Below are positions 23,508-32,578 of a stretch of 38,781 nucleotides of DNA, piece by piece. Under the pieces are notes generated by a model that made no database searches, was not told the DNA's origin, and worked only from the letters and a program-made list of their open reading frames with translations. Both the position numbers and the translations under genes were made by a program. Source of the stretch: Planctomycetota bacterium (GTDB lineage: Bacteria; Planctomycetota; Planctomycetia; Pirellulales; JADFKK01); NCBI GenBank assembly GCA_022564995.1, contig JADFKK010000033.1, positions 1 to 38,781 on the forward strand. Direction: 5' to 3'. Each line of letters opens with the position of its first letter. Within the stretch, counting starts at the first letter, position 1.

Positions 23508-26207
23508 CTATTTTTTCTTCACGCTCGATTTTTTCTTGGCCGAGACGGCCTTTTTCTTGGTGACCTTCTTGCGCGTCGCGGTGCTTTTCTTTTTCACCGC
23601 CTTTTTGCGTGTTTTCTTTTTCGGTGCCGGGCTCTTCGCGGCCCGTTCAGCCAACAGATCGAGGGCCTTTTCCAAGGTCATCTCTTCGGGCTTCTCGTCC
23701 CGGGGCAGCGAGGCGTTCGTGGTTCCATCGGTCACGTAGGGTCCGTAACGGCCGTCGAGCAATTGCACCGGCTCATCGGTGATGGGCGATTTGTCGAACA
23801 CCTTGATCGGCTCCTTTTTGGCCCCGCGTCCGCGCTTTTTCGGCTGGGCCAGCAAGTGCAGCGCCTCGGCGAGCGTTACTTCCAGCGGCGATAGCTCCGC
23901 CGGCAGCGATCGCGTCTCGCTGCCGCATTTAATATACGGGCCGAAGCGACCATTCAATGCGCTAACCTTTTCTTCGCTGTCGGGCTTCACGCCCAACTCT
24001 CGCGGCAAGGTCAACAACTTCAGCGCCAGCGCCAAGTCAACGTCCTCGGGCTCCATGCCTTTGAGCAGCGAGGCGTTTTTCGGCTTGTCTTCGTCGTCGA
24101 GATTGCCGCGCTGGATATACGGCCCGAAGCGGCCGATCTTCAGAAACACTTGCTTGTGCGTCTCAGGACAAACGCCCAACGGCTCTTCGGACTTGGCGGC
24201 CTTATCCAGCATTTCCATCGCCAGTTCGAGCGTTAAATCGGCTGGGGCCATTTCTTCGAGCAGGCTGGCCCGACGCCTGTCGTCGTCGTCGCCCTGCTGC
24301 AAAAACGGCCCGTAACGTCCGACCCGCAGCACAATCGGCGGCTGGCCTTCCGGCTGGCCGATGGTGATGCTGCACACGTCGCGGGCGTCGATCTCCTCAG
24401 CCTTGTTTTTCAGCTTCTCTTTCAACCCTGGCTCGCCGTTACCGAAGTAGAACTTTCGCAAATACTCGACGTGCTCGGTCTCGCCGCGGCTGATGGTGTC
24501 GAGGTCGTCTTCCATCTGGGCGGTAAACTGATAATCGACCAACCCGGGAAGGTGCTTTTCCAACAGCCGCGAGACCGATATGGCGACCCACGTCGGCACC
24601 AGCGCGCCGCCTTTCTTGAAGACGTAGTCGCGGGCCTGAATCGTATCGATGATCGAGGCGTAGGTGCTCGGCCGACCGATGCCCATTTCTTCCAACGCCC
24701 GGGTGAGCGAAGCTTCGCTGTATCGGCCCGGCGGCTGCGTGGTGTGGCTTTTCGATTCCAGTTTGCGACACTGCAAGGCCTCGTCGACCTTGACGTTGGG
24801 CAGCAACGATTCTTGATCGGCCAGGGTCGCTTCTGGATCGTCGGAGCCTTCGACGTAGGCCCGCAGATAGCCGGGAAAGTCGATCGTTTTTCCAGAAACC
24901 CGAAACACGGCCCCGTCGCCTTCGATGGTGATGATGATGCGTCGGCCGCGGGCGTCGGCCATCTGGCTGGCGATGGTCCGCTTCCAGATCAATTCGAACA
25001 GCCGGAAGTCGTCCGTGTTGAGCACTCCCTTGAGCGATTCGGGCGGCTCGAACGGATGGCCGGCGGGGCGGATTGCTTCGTGTGCCTCTTGGGCGTTTTT
25101 GACTTTTGACTTATAAACGCGGGGCTGATCGGGCAGATACTCCTGGCCGTAATGCTTGCTGACGAGGCTGCGGGCGTCGTCGATGGCCGCCTTGGCCAGA
25201 TTGGTCGAATCGGTACGCATGTAGGTGATGTGGCCATTTTCGTACAGGCTTTGGGCCACCTGCATCGTCCGGCGGGCCGTAAATCCCAGCTTCCGGTTGG
25301 ATTCCTGCTGCATCGTGCTCGTCGTAAACGGCGCGTAGGGCTTGGTCGTGTAGGGCTTGTCTTCCAATTTGACGACGCGGAAATCGGCGCCGCGGAGCCG
25401 CTCGAGGAGCTTCAACGCGCCCGCTTCGTCGAGCTGCAAGAACTCGGAATTTTTGAGCTTTCCGGTCGTGGTGTCGAAGTCCTTGCCGGCCGGGATGTTC
25501 CGCCCGTCGACGGAGATTAGCGTGGCTTCGAGCTTTTCGCTACCCGCGGTGGCAAACAGGCCCAGCAGATCGAAATAGGTCGCCGAGACGAACGCCATGC
25601 GGGCCCGCTCTCGTTCGACAATTAGCCGCACGGCAACGCTCTGCACGCGGCCGGCCGAGAGCTTCGGCCTGATCTTTCGCCACAGCAGCGGCGAGACCTC
25701 GTAGCCGTACAGGCGGTCGAGAATTCGCCGGGCCTCCTGCGCCCGGACCATGTCGAGGTTGATCTGCCGGGGCGATTCGAGAGCTTTGGTGATGGCTTCC
25801 TTGGTGATCTCGTGGAACACCAGACGGTGGACCGGCACCGTGGGCTTGAGCACCTCCTGCAGGTGCCAACTGATGGCCTCTCCCTCGCGGTCTTCGTCCG
25901 TCGCCAGATACAATTCACGGGCGTTTTTGAGCAGATCCTTGAGCTTCTTGATCTGTTTCGCTTTGCCGGGCGAGGTGATGTAGATCGGCTTAAAGTCATC
26001 GTTGACGTTGACGCCCAGATAGGCCCAATCTTCGCCTTTGTAGCGGGCGGGAATTTCCTTGGCGCCCTTGGGCAGATCGCGCACATGGCCGATACTGGCC
26101 GCGACGTTGTAGCCGGAGCCGAGAAATTTGCCGATCGTGCGGGCCTTGGCCGGCGATTCGACGATCACCAGAGGTTTTCCCCGGGGAGCTGCTTTTTTCT
26201 TCGCCAT
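23508..26207 (-). CDS. topA: DNA topoisomerase I
   Basis: TopA relaxes negative supercoils by cutting one strand through a tyrosine link. The 899-residue protein has the Toprim start PLVIVESPAKARTIGKFL with Glu17, the DEDREGEAISWHL metal motif near 110-122, GRVQSVAVRLIVERE near 190, and the active-site ITYMRTDSTN with Tyr329. After the core (to about 600) come four C-terminal repeats with GR(Y/F)GP(F/Y) motifs (Toprim-associated C-terminal repeats), not zinc ribbons, and a 40-residue Lys-rich tail (KKKTRKKAVKKKSTATRKK) likely to bind DNA non-specifically. Lys tails of this kind are known from other high-GC bacteria. Start at ATG 26207; the ribosome-binding site is weak. Confidence 0.97.
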   Translation of the reverse strand: MAKKKAAPRGKPLVIVESPAKARTIGKFLGSGYNVAASIGHVRDLPKGAKEIPARYKGEDWAYLGVNVNDDFKPIYITSPGKAKQIKKLKDLLKNARELYLATDEDREGEAISWHLQEVLKPTVPVHRLVFHEITKEAITKALESPRQINLDMVRAQEARRILDRLYGYEVSPLLWRKIRPKLSAGRVQSVAVRLIVERERARMAFVSATYFDLLGLFATAGSEKLEATLISVDGRNIPAGKDFDTTTGKLKNSEFLQLDEAGALKLLERLRGADFRVVKLEDKPYTTKPYAPFTTSTMQQESNRKLGFTARRTMQVAQSLYENGHITYMRTDSTNLAKAAIDDARSLVSKHYGQEYLPDQPRVYKSKVKNAQEAHEAIRPAGHPFEPPESLKGVLNTDDFRLFELIWKRTIASQMADARGRRIIITIEGDGAVFRVSGKTIDFPGYLRAYVEGSDDPEATLADQESLLPNVKVDEALQCRKLESKSHTTQPPGRYSEASLTRALEEMGIGRPSTYASIIDTIQARDYVFKKGGALVPTWVAISVSRLLEKHLPGLVDYQFTAQMEDDLDTISRGETEHVEYLRKFYFGNGEPGLKEKLKNKAEEIDARDVCSITIGQPEGQPPIVLRVGRYGPFLQQGDDDDRRRASLLEEMAPADLTLELAMEMLDKAAKSEEPLGVCPETHKQVFLKIGRFGPYIQRGNLDDEDKPKNASLLKGMEPEDVDLALALKLLTLPRELGVKPDSEEKVSALNGRFGPYIKCGSETRSLPAELSPLEVTLAEALHLLAQPKKRGRGAKKEPIKVFDKSPITDEPVQLLDGRYGPYVTDGTTNASLPRDEKPEEMTLEKALDLLAERAAKSPAPKKKTRKKAVKKKSTATRKKVTKKKAVSAKKKSSVKKK

Positions 26208-26620
26208 GGTAATTTCAGCCGATGAAGGTGAGTCTACGGGTGAGGTTGTCTGTATGTATCAGCCGTTGGACAGCTATTTCCTTAAAAGTGTGCCTGGCGT
26301 TCGGATCATCGCTGCATTCGGGCGGACCACGCCAGCGCTATGAAGCCGGTTATTGGTAACGATCGGAGCGTGTAACGGGATCGGAACCCGGGAAAATTGT
26401 ACGTCTTGGCCGGCTGTTGGCCAGCCCAGTCAACTGCCGGAAGGCACCTAAGCACCTTTTTGGCATTGCATTTACGTCGATTCGGCATAGAATTCAGGCT
26501 GTCCTGCGTATCGTCGAAATGTGATCAGGACGGTAAAGCCAGTTGATACGAATAATACGCTTGCCATGACGTTGTCAAGTGCGACATTGGTCTCGGCGCC
26601 CCCTTTTGAGGTAATTTAAC
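26208..26620. other. topA / SurA-like divergent spacer
   Basis: No gene is seen in these 413 bases. It must carry promoters for both flanking genes; one candidate for the rightward gene is listed separately. Confidence 0.5.
26466..26493 (+). promoter_or_regulatory. Possible promoter of the SurA-like gene
   Basis: TTGCAT (26466-26471) and TAGAAT (26488-26493) are spaced by 16 bases, in a locally AT-rich patch 128 bases before the start codon. Each matches its consensus at four or five positions. Confidence 0.35.
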
Positions 26621-28843
26621 ATGGCTGGTCCCCTGGGGATATTCCGTAAACATCAGAAGATTATGCTCGTGGTGTTCGGCGCTGCGGCGATGTTCGCCTT
26701 CGTCGTTTTGAGCGGTCCGGGGACGCAATTGTTCGACGGTGTTGGCGGCGGCGGCGCCAGTGAAGACGTGGCCCTGACGTGGGTCGAAGGCGGCGTTCAA
26801 CACGACATCCATCGCGGCGAGCTAATCGATATGGTCACGGAATACAACGCTTTGACTCAGTTTCTTATCGAAACTGAGAGGGCGACCAGAGCCAAATCTC
26901 ACCAGCCGCGGGCGCTTTCGCTGCGTCAGGATCAATCTCAGCCGATCGAGCGTCGGGCCGTACAGACCATGCTGCTAGCTGCCAAGGCCGAGCAGTTGGG
27001 CATCGTGGTCACTACAGCCATGGTGGCGGATTACATTGAGGATTGGACGGATCGCTCGGTGGAGAGGGCCACGACGACACAAATTCACAAGAACGCCAGG
27101 TTAAGCGAGGATCAACTGTTTAACATTCTGCGCCGTGAGCTAATGGCCCAACGGGTGAGGATCATCTCCTCTTTTGCCAACGACGTGGGCACGCCGGCCC
27201 AACTATTCCAGTACGCCGGCCGCTTGACCCGCAAGGCCCAGTTCGAGTTCCTGCCGATTCCCGTTTCCCAATTCATCAATCGCTCGGACAATCGAGATCC
27301 CAGCGATGACGAATTACGGGAGTTTTTCAACCAATGGAAAGACCACTTGAATTCGCCCGAACTGCCCGGGCCGGGGCTCAAGGAGCCGTATCGAGCATCG
27401 GTCGAATACCTCAAGGCCGATTGGAACGAGTTCGTTGTGCGGGCGAAAGAAAAGGTGACCGAGGAAGAAATTCAGCAATACTACGACGATCGCAAGGACT
27501 TTCTCTACCGTGCCGGAACATTCGGCGGATTTGGTCAACCCGAGCCCGTCAATCCCGATCCGGTGTGGCCGCCGCCGCCAGTCAACCCCGACCCCGTCTG
27601 GCCGCTGCCGGTCAATCCAGATCCCAAGCTGCCGGACGGCGCTGCGGCGCCCAAGCAGCCTGCCGGGCAATTCAACGTGCAAGACTCCGCGGTCGATGGC
27701 GACGAAAAGGCAGAGACAAAGACAGCGGGTGAAGCGTCTGATTCAAAGAAAACGCCCGCCGCGACGAAGGGCGACGACAAGAAGGGCGACGACAAGAAGG
27801 ACGACGATAAAAAATCGGATGACGAGACACCCGAAGTCAAGAAGCCCGAGGTCGAGTACGAACCTCTTTCAAAACACCGCGGCGAGATTCGCGAGCAGCT
27901 TGGTCGCGACGGGGCGGAGAAGGAAATCGCACGCATCTTTGAAATAATCAGCCAGGATGAACTCCTGAAAAACTATCACGACGATTACTTCGACTGGCGT
28001 GACAAGTTTCCGGTGGATGTCGAACCGACCGGTGACCCGCCAACCCGCCGCGATTTGGGCGAGATCGCCAAACAATATGGCCTTGATGCTTCCCAAAAAA
28101 CCGGGATGTTGTCGTTCTATGAGGCAGACGCCTCGCAGGGCTTCGCCAAAGAGTTTTCCAGCGCGTTCGCGTCTCGCAACGAGCTGCTGCTGTTTAGGAT
28201 ACAAAGCACTTCTCAAAGCAAGCTGGCCGCGCAGAACGTCTCCTCGTCATTCTCGCCTTATTTGGCCGACAGCGAGAAGAACGGTTACCTGTGTTGGAAG
28301 ATTAAAGACAAACTGTCGTACGTTCCCAAGCTGTCGGAAATTCGCGACAGGGCGATCGTCGCTAAGAAGATGAAGCGAGCCCGCGAGCTGGCCAAGAAGC
28401 AGGCGGGAGAGAAGGCGGAGGAGGCCCGCGACGATGGCGGCAAGCTCCAGCGAGCCTTTACCAATGAATGGGCCAAGAAGGTGATTCAGCCCGACCCGTT
28501 TTCCTGGCTCATGTTGGAGACCGATTTGCAAGCGCTGCGTGTCTTCAGACAGTTTCGACAAATCCCAGTGCTCAACAACCGATTTGACGATCGCATCAAG
28601 TACGTCGACGCGAAGTTTCTGGAGACCATCTTTGCCCTCAAACCGGGCGAAGTGGGAACCGTCTTCAATCATCCGCAGGATGTGGTCTACGTCGTGCGGA
28701 TGAATTCAATCGATCCGACCGATCCCCAGCAATTGCTGACCCATCTCGAACACGCCCGTTACCTCGCCAGCATCGAGGCCTATGTCGTGCGTCGCGATTG
28801 GTATCTGGCCCTGGAAAGCGAATTCAAGGTCGAGTGGAAATGA
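26621..28843 (+). CDS. Membrane-anchored SurA/PpiD-like protein
   Basis: The 740-residue protein starts at ATG 26621 with GAGGT at 26608-26612. One N-terminal membrane segment (IMLVVFGAAAMFAFVVL, about 14-30) anchors it with the bulk outside. Residues 60-230 are helical, like the chaperone part of SurA/PpiD (RRAVQTMLLAAKAEQLGIVV). A disordered middle has three NPDP(V/K) proline repeats (about 307-335) and a GDDKKGDDKKDDDKK stretch (about 384-398). I find no clear parvulin active site; a C-terminal LKPGEVGTVFNHPQDVVYVV fragment resembles one edge of a parvulin domain. Probably an envelope foldase or chaperone, perhaps without isomerase activity. It ends 6 bases from the convergent stop of the next gene. 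Confidence 0.75.
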   Translation: MAGPLGIFRKHQKIMLVVFGAAAMFAFVVLSGPGTQLFDGVGGGGASEDVALTWVEGGVQHDIHRGELIDMVTEYNALTQFLIETERATRAKSHQPRALSLRQDQSQPIERRAVQTMLLAAKAEQLGIVVTTAMVADYIEDWTDRSVERATTTQIHKNARLSEDQLFNILRRELMAQRVRIISSFANDVGTPAQLFQYAGRLTRKAQFEFLPIPVSQFINRSDNRDPSDDELREFFNQWKDHLNSPELPGPGLKEPYRASVEYLKADWNEFVVRAKEKVTEEEIQQYYDDRKDFLYRAGTFGGFGQPEPVNPDPVWPPPPVNPDPVWPLPVNPDPKLPDGAAAPKQPAGQFNVQDSAVDGDEKAETKTAGEASDSKKTPAATKGDDKKGDDKKDDDKKSDDETPEVKKPEVEYEPLSKHRGEIREQLGRDGAEKEIARIFEIISQDELLKNYHDDYFDWRDKFPVDVEPTGDPPTRRDLGEIAKQYGLDASQKTGMLSFYEADASQGFAKEFSSAFASRNELLLFRIQSTSQSKLAAQNVSSSFSPYLADSEKNGYLCWKIKDKLSYVPKLSEIRDRAIVAKKMKRARELAKKQAGEKAEEARDDGGKLQRAFTNEWAKKVIQPDPFSWLMLETDLQALRVFRQFRQIPVLNNRFDDRIKYVDAKFLETIFALKPGEVGTVFNHPQDVVYVVRMNSIDPTDPQQLLTHLEHARYLASIEAYVVRRDWYLALESEFKVEWK

Positions 28844-28849
28844 TCGCCG

Positions 28850-31800
28850 CTATGGCGTCGCTTCATCCATCTGGTCGTATCGCTTCAGGAATTCCTCGGG
28901 CGACAGCGTCTCTTGTCCCTGGCGGGTTTCCACGACATAGACGATGTGACGCGCGGCCTGACTGCCGCCGCGCCACTGACCGTCGGGCGTGATGAATGCG
29001 TGTTGACCCTCTGGCAGCATCAGTAGCGTCCCCAGCGGTTGCTGATGGGGCAGCGACCGAAAGGTGATGCTTTTCGGCTGCAGGCAGGCGATGGTCTTTC
29101 CGTCGGACGAGAATTGACCGGCGCCGAGGTTCGAGAGCAGCGCGCGGTGTTGACGTGAACGGGGCGTCCAATAGCGGATCGTCTTACGGTCATTCGTGGC
29201 GATCGATTCGTCGTCGAGCCAGCGGGCGTCGGCGATCTTCGCCTGGTGACCCGTGGCGACTCTTAAGAGTTGGTGTTCCCACACGTCCCAGAACGACAAC
29301 GTGCGATCGAGATGCGCCGCGGCCAGAACCTTGCCGTCCGGCGACCATCGAAACAGACCGATGCCCGACTCCGTGATAAACGAATGCTCGATTGCTGCTT
29401 TCTTCACGTCCCACACGCGGATCTTCTTTTCCGCTCCGCCGGTGGCTAAAAACGCGCCGTCGACGCTCCAAGCCAGGGCCGTGGGAGCCGACTGGTGATC
29501 GCCTAAAACATGCCGCACGCGGCGGGCGTCGACATCCCAGACGCGCACCGATCGGTCGTCGCGACCACATGCCAACAGCTTGCCGTCGGGTGACCACGCC
29601 AGCGAGGTAACGCCCGAGCGAATTCCCCTGAGGACAACCGGGCCGGCCTTCCCATCGAGCGGGTGCAGGCGGAGGCTGCCGTCCGCGGCGCCCGCCACGG
29701 CAACTCTCTTTTCGTCGGGCGAAAGCGCAAAGACCGATCCCCTGATCGCCAAGGTTATCGCCGGCGCGCCGGTGGTGCGCGACCAAACGGTGAGACTATC
29801 ACCGGAATTCCATAACAGTCGGTCACCGTCGCTCAGCCATCGAACGCTCTCGGCGTGGGTGCCCCCGTAGGTTTGCCCCGCTTTTGCCACGGCCTTTTGC
29901 GACGCGATGTCCCAGATGTTCGATCCGGCGATGAGCCTCTTGCCGTCCGGCGACCAACTCAGCCCCTCCAATGCAGCGCCCTCGCCGGCGAGCGTGGCCG
30001 CGAGCTTTCCGTCGGCCGTATAAATGCGGATTCCTCCGGCTCGGCCACACGTGGCAAGCTGCCCGGTTTTCGTCGACCAGGCGAGGCCAAACGTCGAGTC
30101 GCCGTGGCCTTTGAGCTTGTGCCGGAGCTTTCCGTCTTTGGCAGTGTAAATCGACACCGCGTCAGCACTTTGCAAGGCGAAGCTGCTCCCGTCGGGAGAC
30201 CAGGTAGCGCGATTGCCCGCCGAGGAAAGACGCCGAACAGTACGGCCCGTAGCTACGTCGAATAACATGGTTGCCCCGCTAAAGCCGACGAGCAGCGTCT
30301 TGCCGTCGGGCGAGATCGCCAGCGAGCCTCTGGCTGGCCGGCCGCAGTCGGTGGGCGTCATGACCCATGACTCGCTGCCATCGTCGGTGTGATAGAAGTG
30401 GACTTGTCCGGTCGACTCCGTTAGTGCCAGGCCCGATGCGTCCGGCGACCAGGCGACCGCTGCAATCGGGCTGCGGACTCGAACGACACCGCGCAGGCGC
30501 CCCGTGGCGGCTTCCCACAACCGCGCGGTTGCATCCTGCCCGCCGGAAGCCAACCGCTTTCCGTCGGCAGACCACCCGATCGCTCTTACCGGACCAGCGT
30601 GTCCGATCAAGATTTTTTCCAAACGGCCCGACGCGGCGTTCCACAACCGCACGGTTGCGTCGGCTCCGGCCGTGGCAATCCAACGGCCTTTCGGATCGTA
30701 CTTGACGACGGTCGGCCGAGATCGATGAGCGCGAGTTTCGATGGTCCAACCGATCAGGCCCTTGACCGCGATCGGCCGCCTCACCAGCGCGGTGGGCGAA
30801 AGCGGCTCGCCGGGGCGCAGATCTCGCCCGCCGAGGGTGATGTCGGATCGCGGCGTTTCGCGGCGCAGTCCGATCGCGGCGTTTTCTCCACCCGCGGCAA
30901 CCGACTTAAACCGCCCCGTTCCGCCCGCAGCGAGGTTGTAGCGGCAAAACCCAGTGACGTTGCTCTTGCCGAGGCTGGACCACACGATGTTTCGCTCGGC
31001 GTCTAATTCGCGAACCGCGGAGCCCTCGCCAACGATCAGGTTGCCGTTCCAGGCACGCACTACGCGACTGAACTGATGAACCTCGTCGAGCGACCAGACG
31101 ATTTTCCCGGTCCGCGCGTATTGTGCCGCCTGCGATTTTATTGCGTCATAGACCAACGTGTCGCCGTTGTCGAGCCGCTGTGCGTTTGTCGGACGGGCAA
31201 GTCCCGGGAGCTTCCAGAGCACGCTTCCCTGGCGATCGATTTCGACGACGCAGCCGGCGCGACGCAGCACGAGGAGCGTGCGTCCGTCGCCGAGACGGCG
31301 TGCGTCGGCCGGCGATCCCGGCATCGAGACGCTCCACACAACTTGTCCTGCGCGATCAATCTCGACGATCGCGTCGGAGCGATTACAGGCGACCAGCGTG
31401 TTGCCGCCCGTCAGCCGCTGAACGCTCACCGGAACGCCCGGCAACCATTTGCTGGTCCACACGCGGCGGCCATCGGCATCGAATTCGACGATGCTTTTCA
31501 GACGCTGCGAGACAGCCAACCGATGGCCGTTGGAGAGACCGACGCAGTGCCCCGGCGAATCGAGAGCAGTCTGCCAAACGGGCAGGCCCGCCGCATCGTA
31601 CTCGACGAGGCGGTTTTCCTTCGCGTAGGAAACCAGCGTTCGGTGCAGATCGAGCGCCGTCAGACGAAACGGCACGCTAAGCTTGGCGGCGTGGCCTTGC
31701 TCGGCGACCCACCGTTGCCACACCGCGGCGACGTTGCCGTTGTTGGAAGTGTGGGCCTGGAGAATCGCTGCGGCCGGAAATTGATCGCCCGCGATGGCCC

Positions 31801-32557
31801 GCAACGCCGCTGCGCTGCGGGCTCGCACGTACTGGTCGTCGGACGCGACGAGCTTCGCGAGCGGCGCCAGAGTATCGCGCCGGCCCAGATTCACCAGCGC
31901 GACGGTCGCCGCCAGTTTTACCCGATCGTCCTTGTCGGACATCATTTTCCGAATATTTTTCACGGCCTCACGCCCCAACAGGCCGGCCAGGGCTTCTACG
32001 GCGGCGATTCGCTGGCGCGGGCGTTCGTGCTTCATTGCGGTTCGCAGCAGGTCAACGTCGCGCTGCCGGGCCGTCGCGACGAGCGCCTCGCGGGCCGCGG
32101 CAAAAGTATGTTCCTTGTTCAGTGACCCGAGCGTCTTGAGGATCGTCGTGCTGGGTACATCCAGGCCGTCATGGACGATGGTCCGCAGCGCGGCGAACAC
32201 GAGCTGCTCGTTGTTGTTTTTGCCCGCCGTTTTCAGAATTTCCAGCGACCGCAGGCGAATCTCAACATCGTCGCCCCGCGCCGCGGCACGCAGCCGCTTG
32301 ACCGGCAGGACCGGCGCCGCGAGCAATCGTCGCATCGCGTCTTCTCGTTTCTTGAAACTCTCGTCGCCCAACTGTTCAATCAGCCCGGCCAAACGGCTGG
32401 TATCGAACTGCTGTAGATAGGCGGCGATGCCAGCGGCATCCGACGGAATCTTCTTGGCGGCGAGGACGTTTCGGTAGGGATGCCGTTGGGAATCATCCAC
32501 ATTTGCGCCCGGCGGCGCGGCGACGACGAGCGTCAATAAGATGGATGCCCATGGCAT
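28850..32557 (-). CDS. HEAT repeats plus three beta-propellers (WD40-rich) protein
   Basis: This 1235-residue protein has a short N-terminal hydrophobic segment (ASILLTLVVAAPPGA), a likely signal peptide. About 60-290 are HEAT repeats (VKLAATVALVNLGRRDTLAP). About 300-560 form a first propeller of the arylsulfotransferase/PQQ-like type, with repeated IVEIDRAGQVVWSV units. From about 620 to 1180 there are some fourteen WD40 repeats (VRAIGWSADGKRLASGGQD), enough for two seven-bladed propellers. The C-terminus has ITPDGQWRG and LSPEEFLKRYD, an ending I recall from planctomycete WD40 proteins. It is a scaffold; no catalytic site is seen. It is 21 bases downstream of the TPR gene and probably cotranscribed with it. 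Confidence 0.85.
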   Translation of the reverse strand: MPWASILLTLVVAAPPGANVDDSQRHPYRNVLAAKKIPSDAAGIAAYLQQFDTSRLAGLIEQLGDESFKKREDAMRRLLAAPVLPVKRLRAAARGDDVEIRLRSLEILKTAGKNNNEQLVFAALRTIVHDGLDVPSTTILKTLGSLNKEHTFAAAREALVATARQRDVDLLRTAMKHERPRQRIAAVEALAGLLGREAVKNIRKMMSDKDDRVKLAATVALVNLGRRDTLAPLAKLVASDDQYVRARSAAALRAIAGDQFPAAAILQAHTSNNGNVAAVWQRWVAEQGHAAKLSVPFRLTALDLHRTLVSYAKENRLVEYDAAGLPVWQTALDSPGHCVGLSNGHRLAVSQRLKSIVEFDADGRRVWTSKWLPGVPVSVQRLTGGNTLVACNRSDAIVEIDRAGQVVWSVSMPGSPADARRLGDGRTLLVLRRAGCVVEIDRQGSVLWKLPGLARPTNAQRLDNGDTLVYDAIKSQAAQYARTGKIVWSLDEVHQFSRVVRAWNGNLIVGEGSAVRELDAERNIVWSSLGKSNVTGFCRYNLAAGGTGRFKSVAAGGENAAIGLRRETPRSDITLGGRDLRPGEPLSPTALVRRPIAVKGLIGWTIETRAHRSRPTVVKYDPKGRWIATAGADATVRLWNAASGRLEKILIGHAGPVRAIGWSADGKRLASGGQDATARLWEAATGRLRGVVRVRSPIAAVAWSPDASGLALTESTGQVHFYHTDDGSESWVMTPTDCGRPARGSLAISPDGKTLLVGFSGATMLFDVATGRTVRRLSSAGNRATWSPDGSSFALQSADAVSIYTAKDGKLRHKLKGHGDSTFGLAWSTKTGQLATCGRAGGIRIYTADGKLAATLAGEGAALEGLSWSPDGKRLIAGSNIWDIASQKAVAKAGQTYGGTHAESVRWLSDGDRLLWNSGDSLTVWSRTTGAPAITLAIRGSVFALSPDEKRVAVAGAADGSLRLHPLDGKAGPVVLRGIRSGVTSLAWSPDGKLLACGRDDRSVRVWDVDARRVRHVLGDHQSAPTALAWSVDGAFLATGGAEKKIRVWDVKKAAIEHSFITESGIGLFRWSPDGKVLAAAHLDRTLSFWDVWEHQLLRVATGHQAKIADARWLDDESIATNDRKTIRYWTPRSRQHRALLSNLGAGQFSSDGKTIACLQPKSITFRSLPHQQPLGTLLMLPEGQHAFITPDGQWRGGSQAARHIVYVVETRQGQETLSPEEFLKRYDQMDEATP

Positions 32558-32578
32558 GGCGTACTCAATTCACGTCGT

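Noticed and set aside
26208..26620. tRNA or riboswitch in the topA spacer
   Set aside because: I looked for a cloverleaf and for conserved riboswitch cores and found neither.
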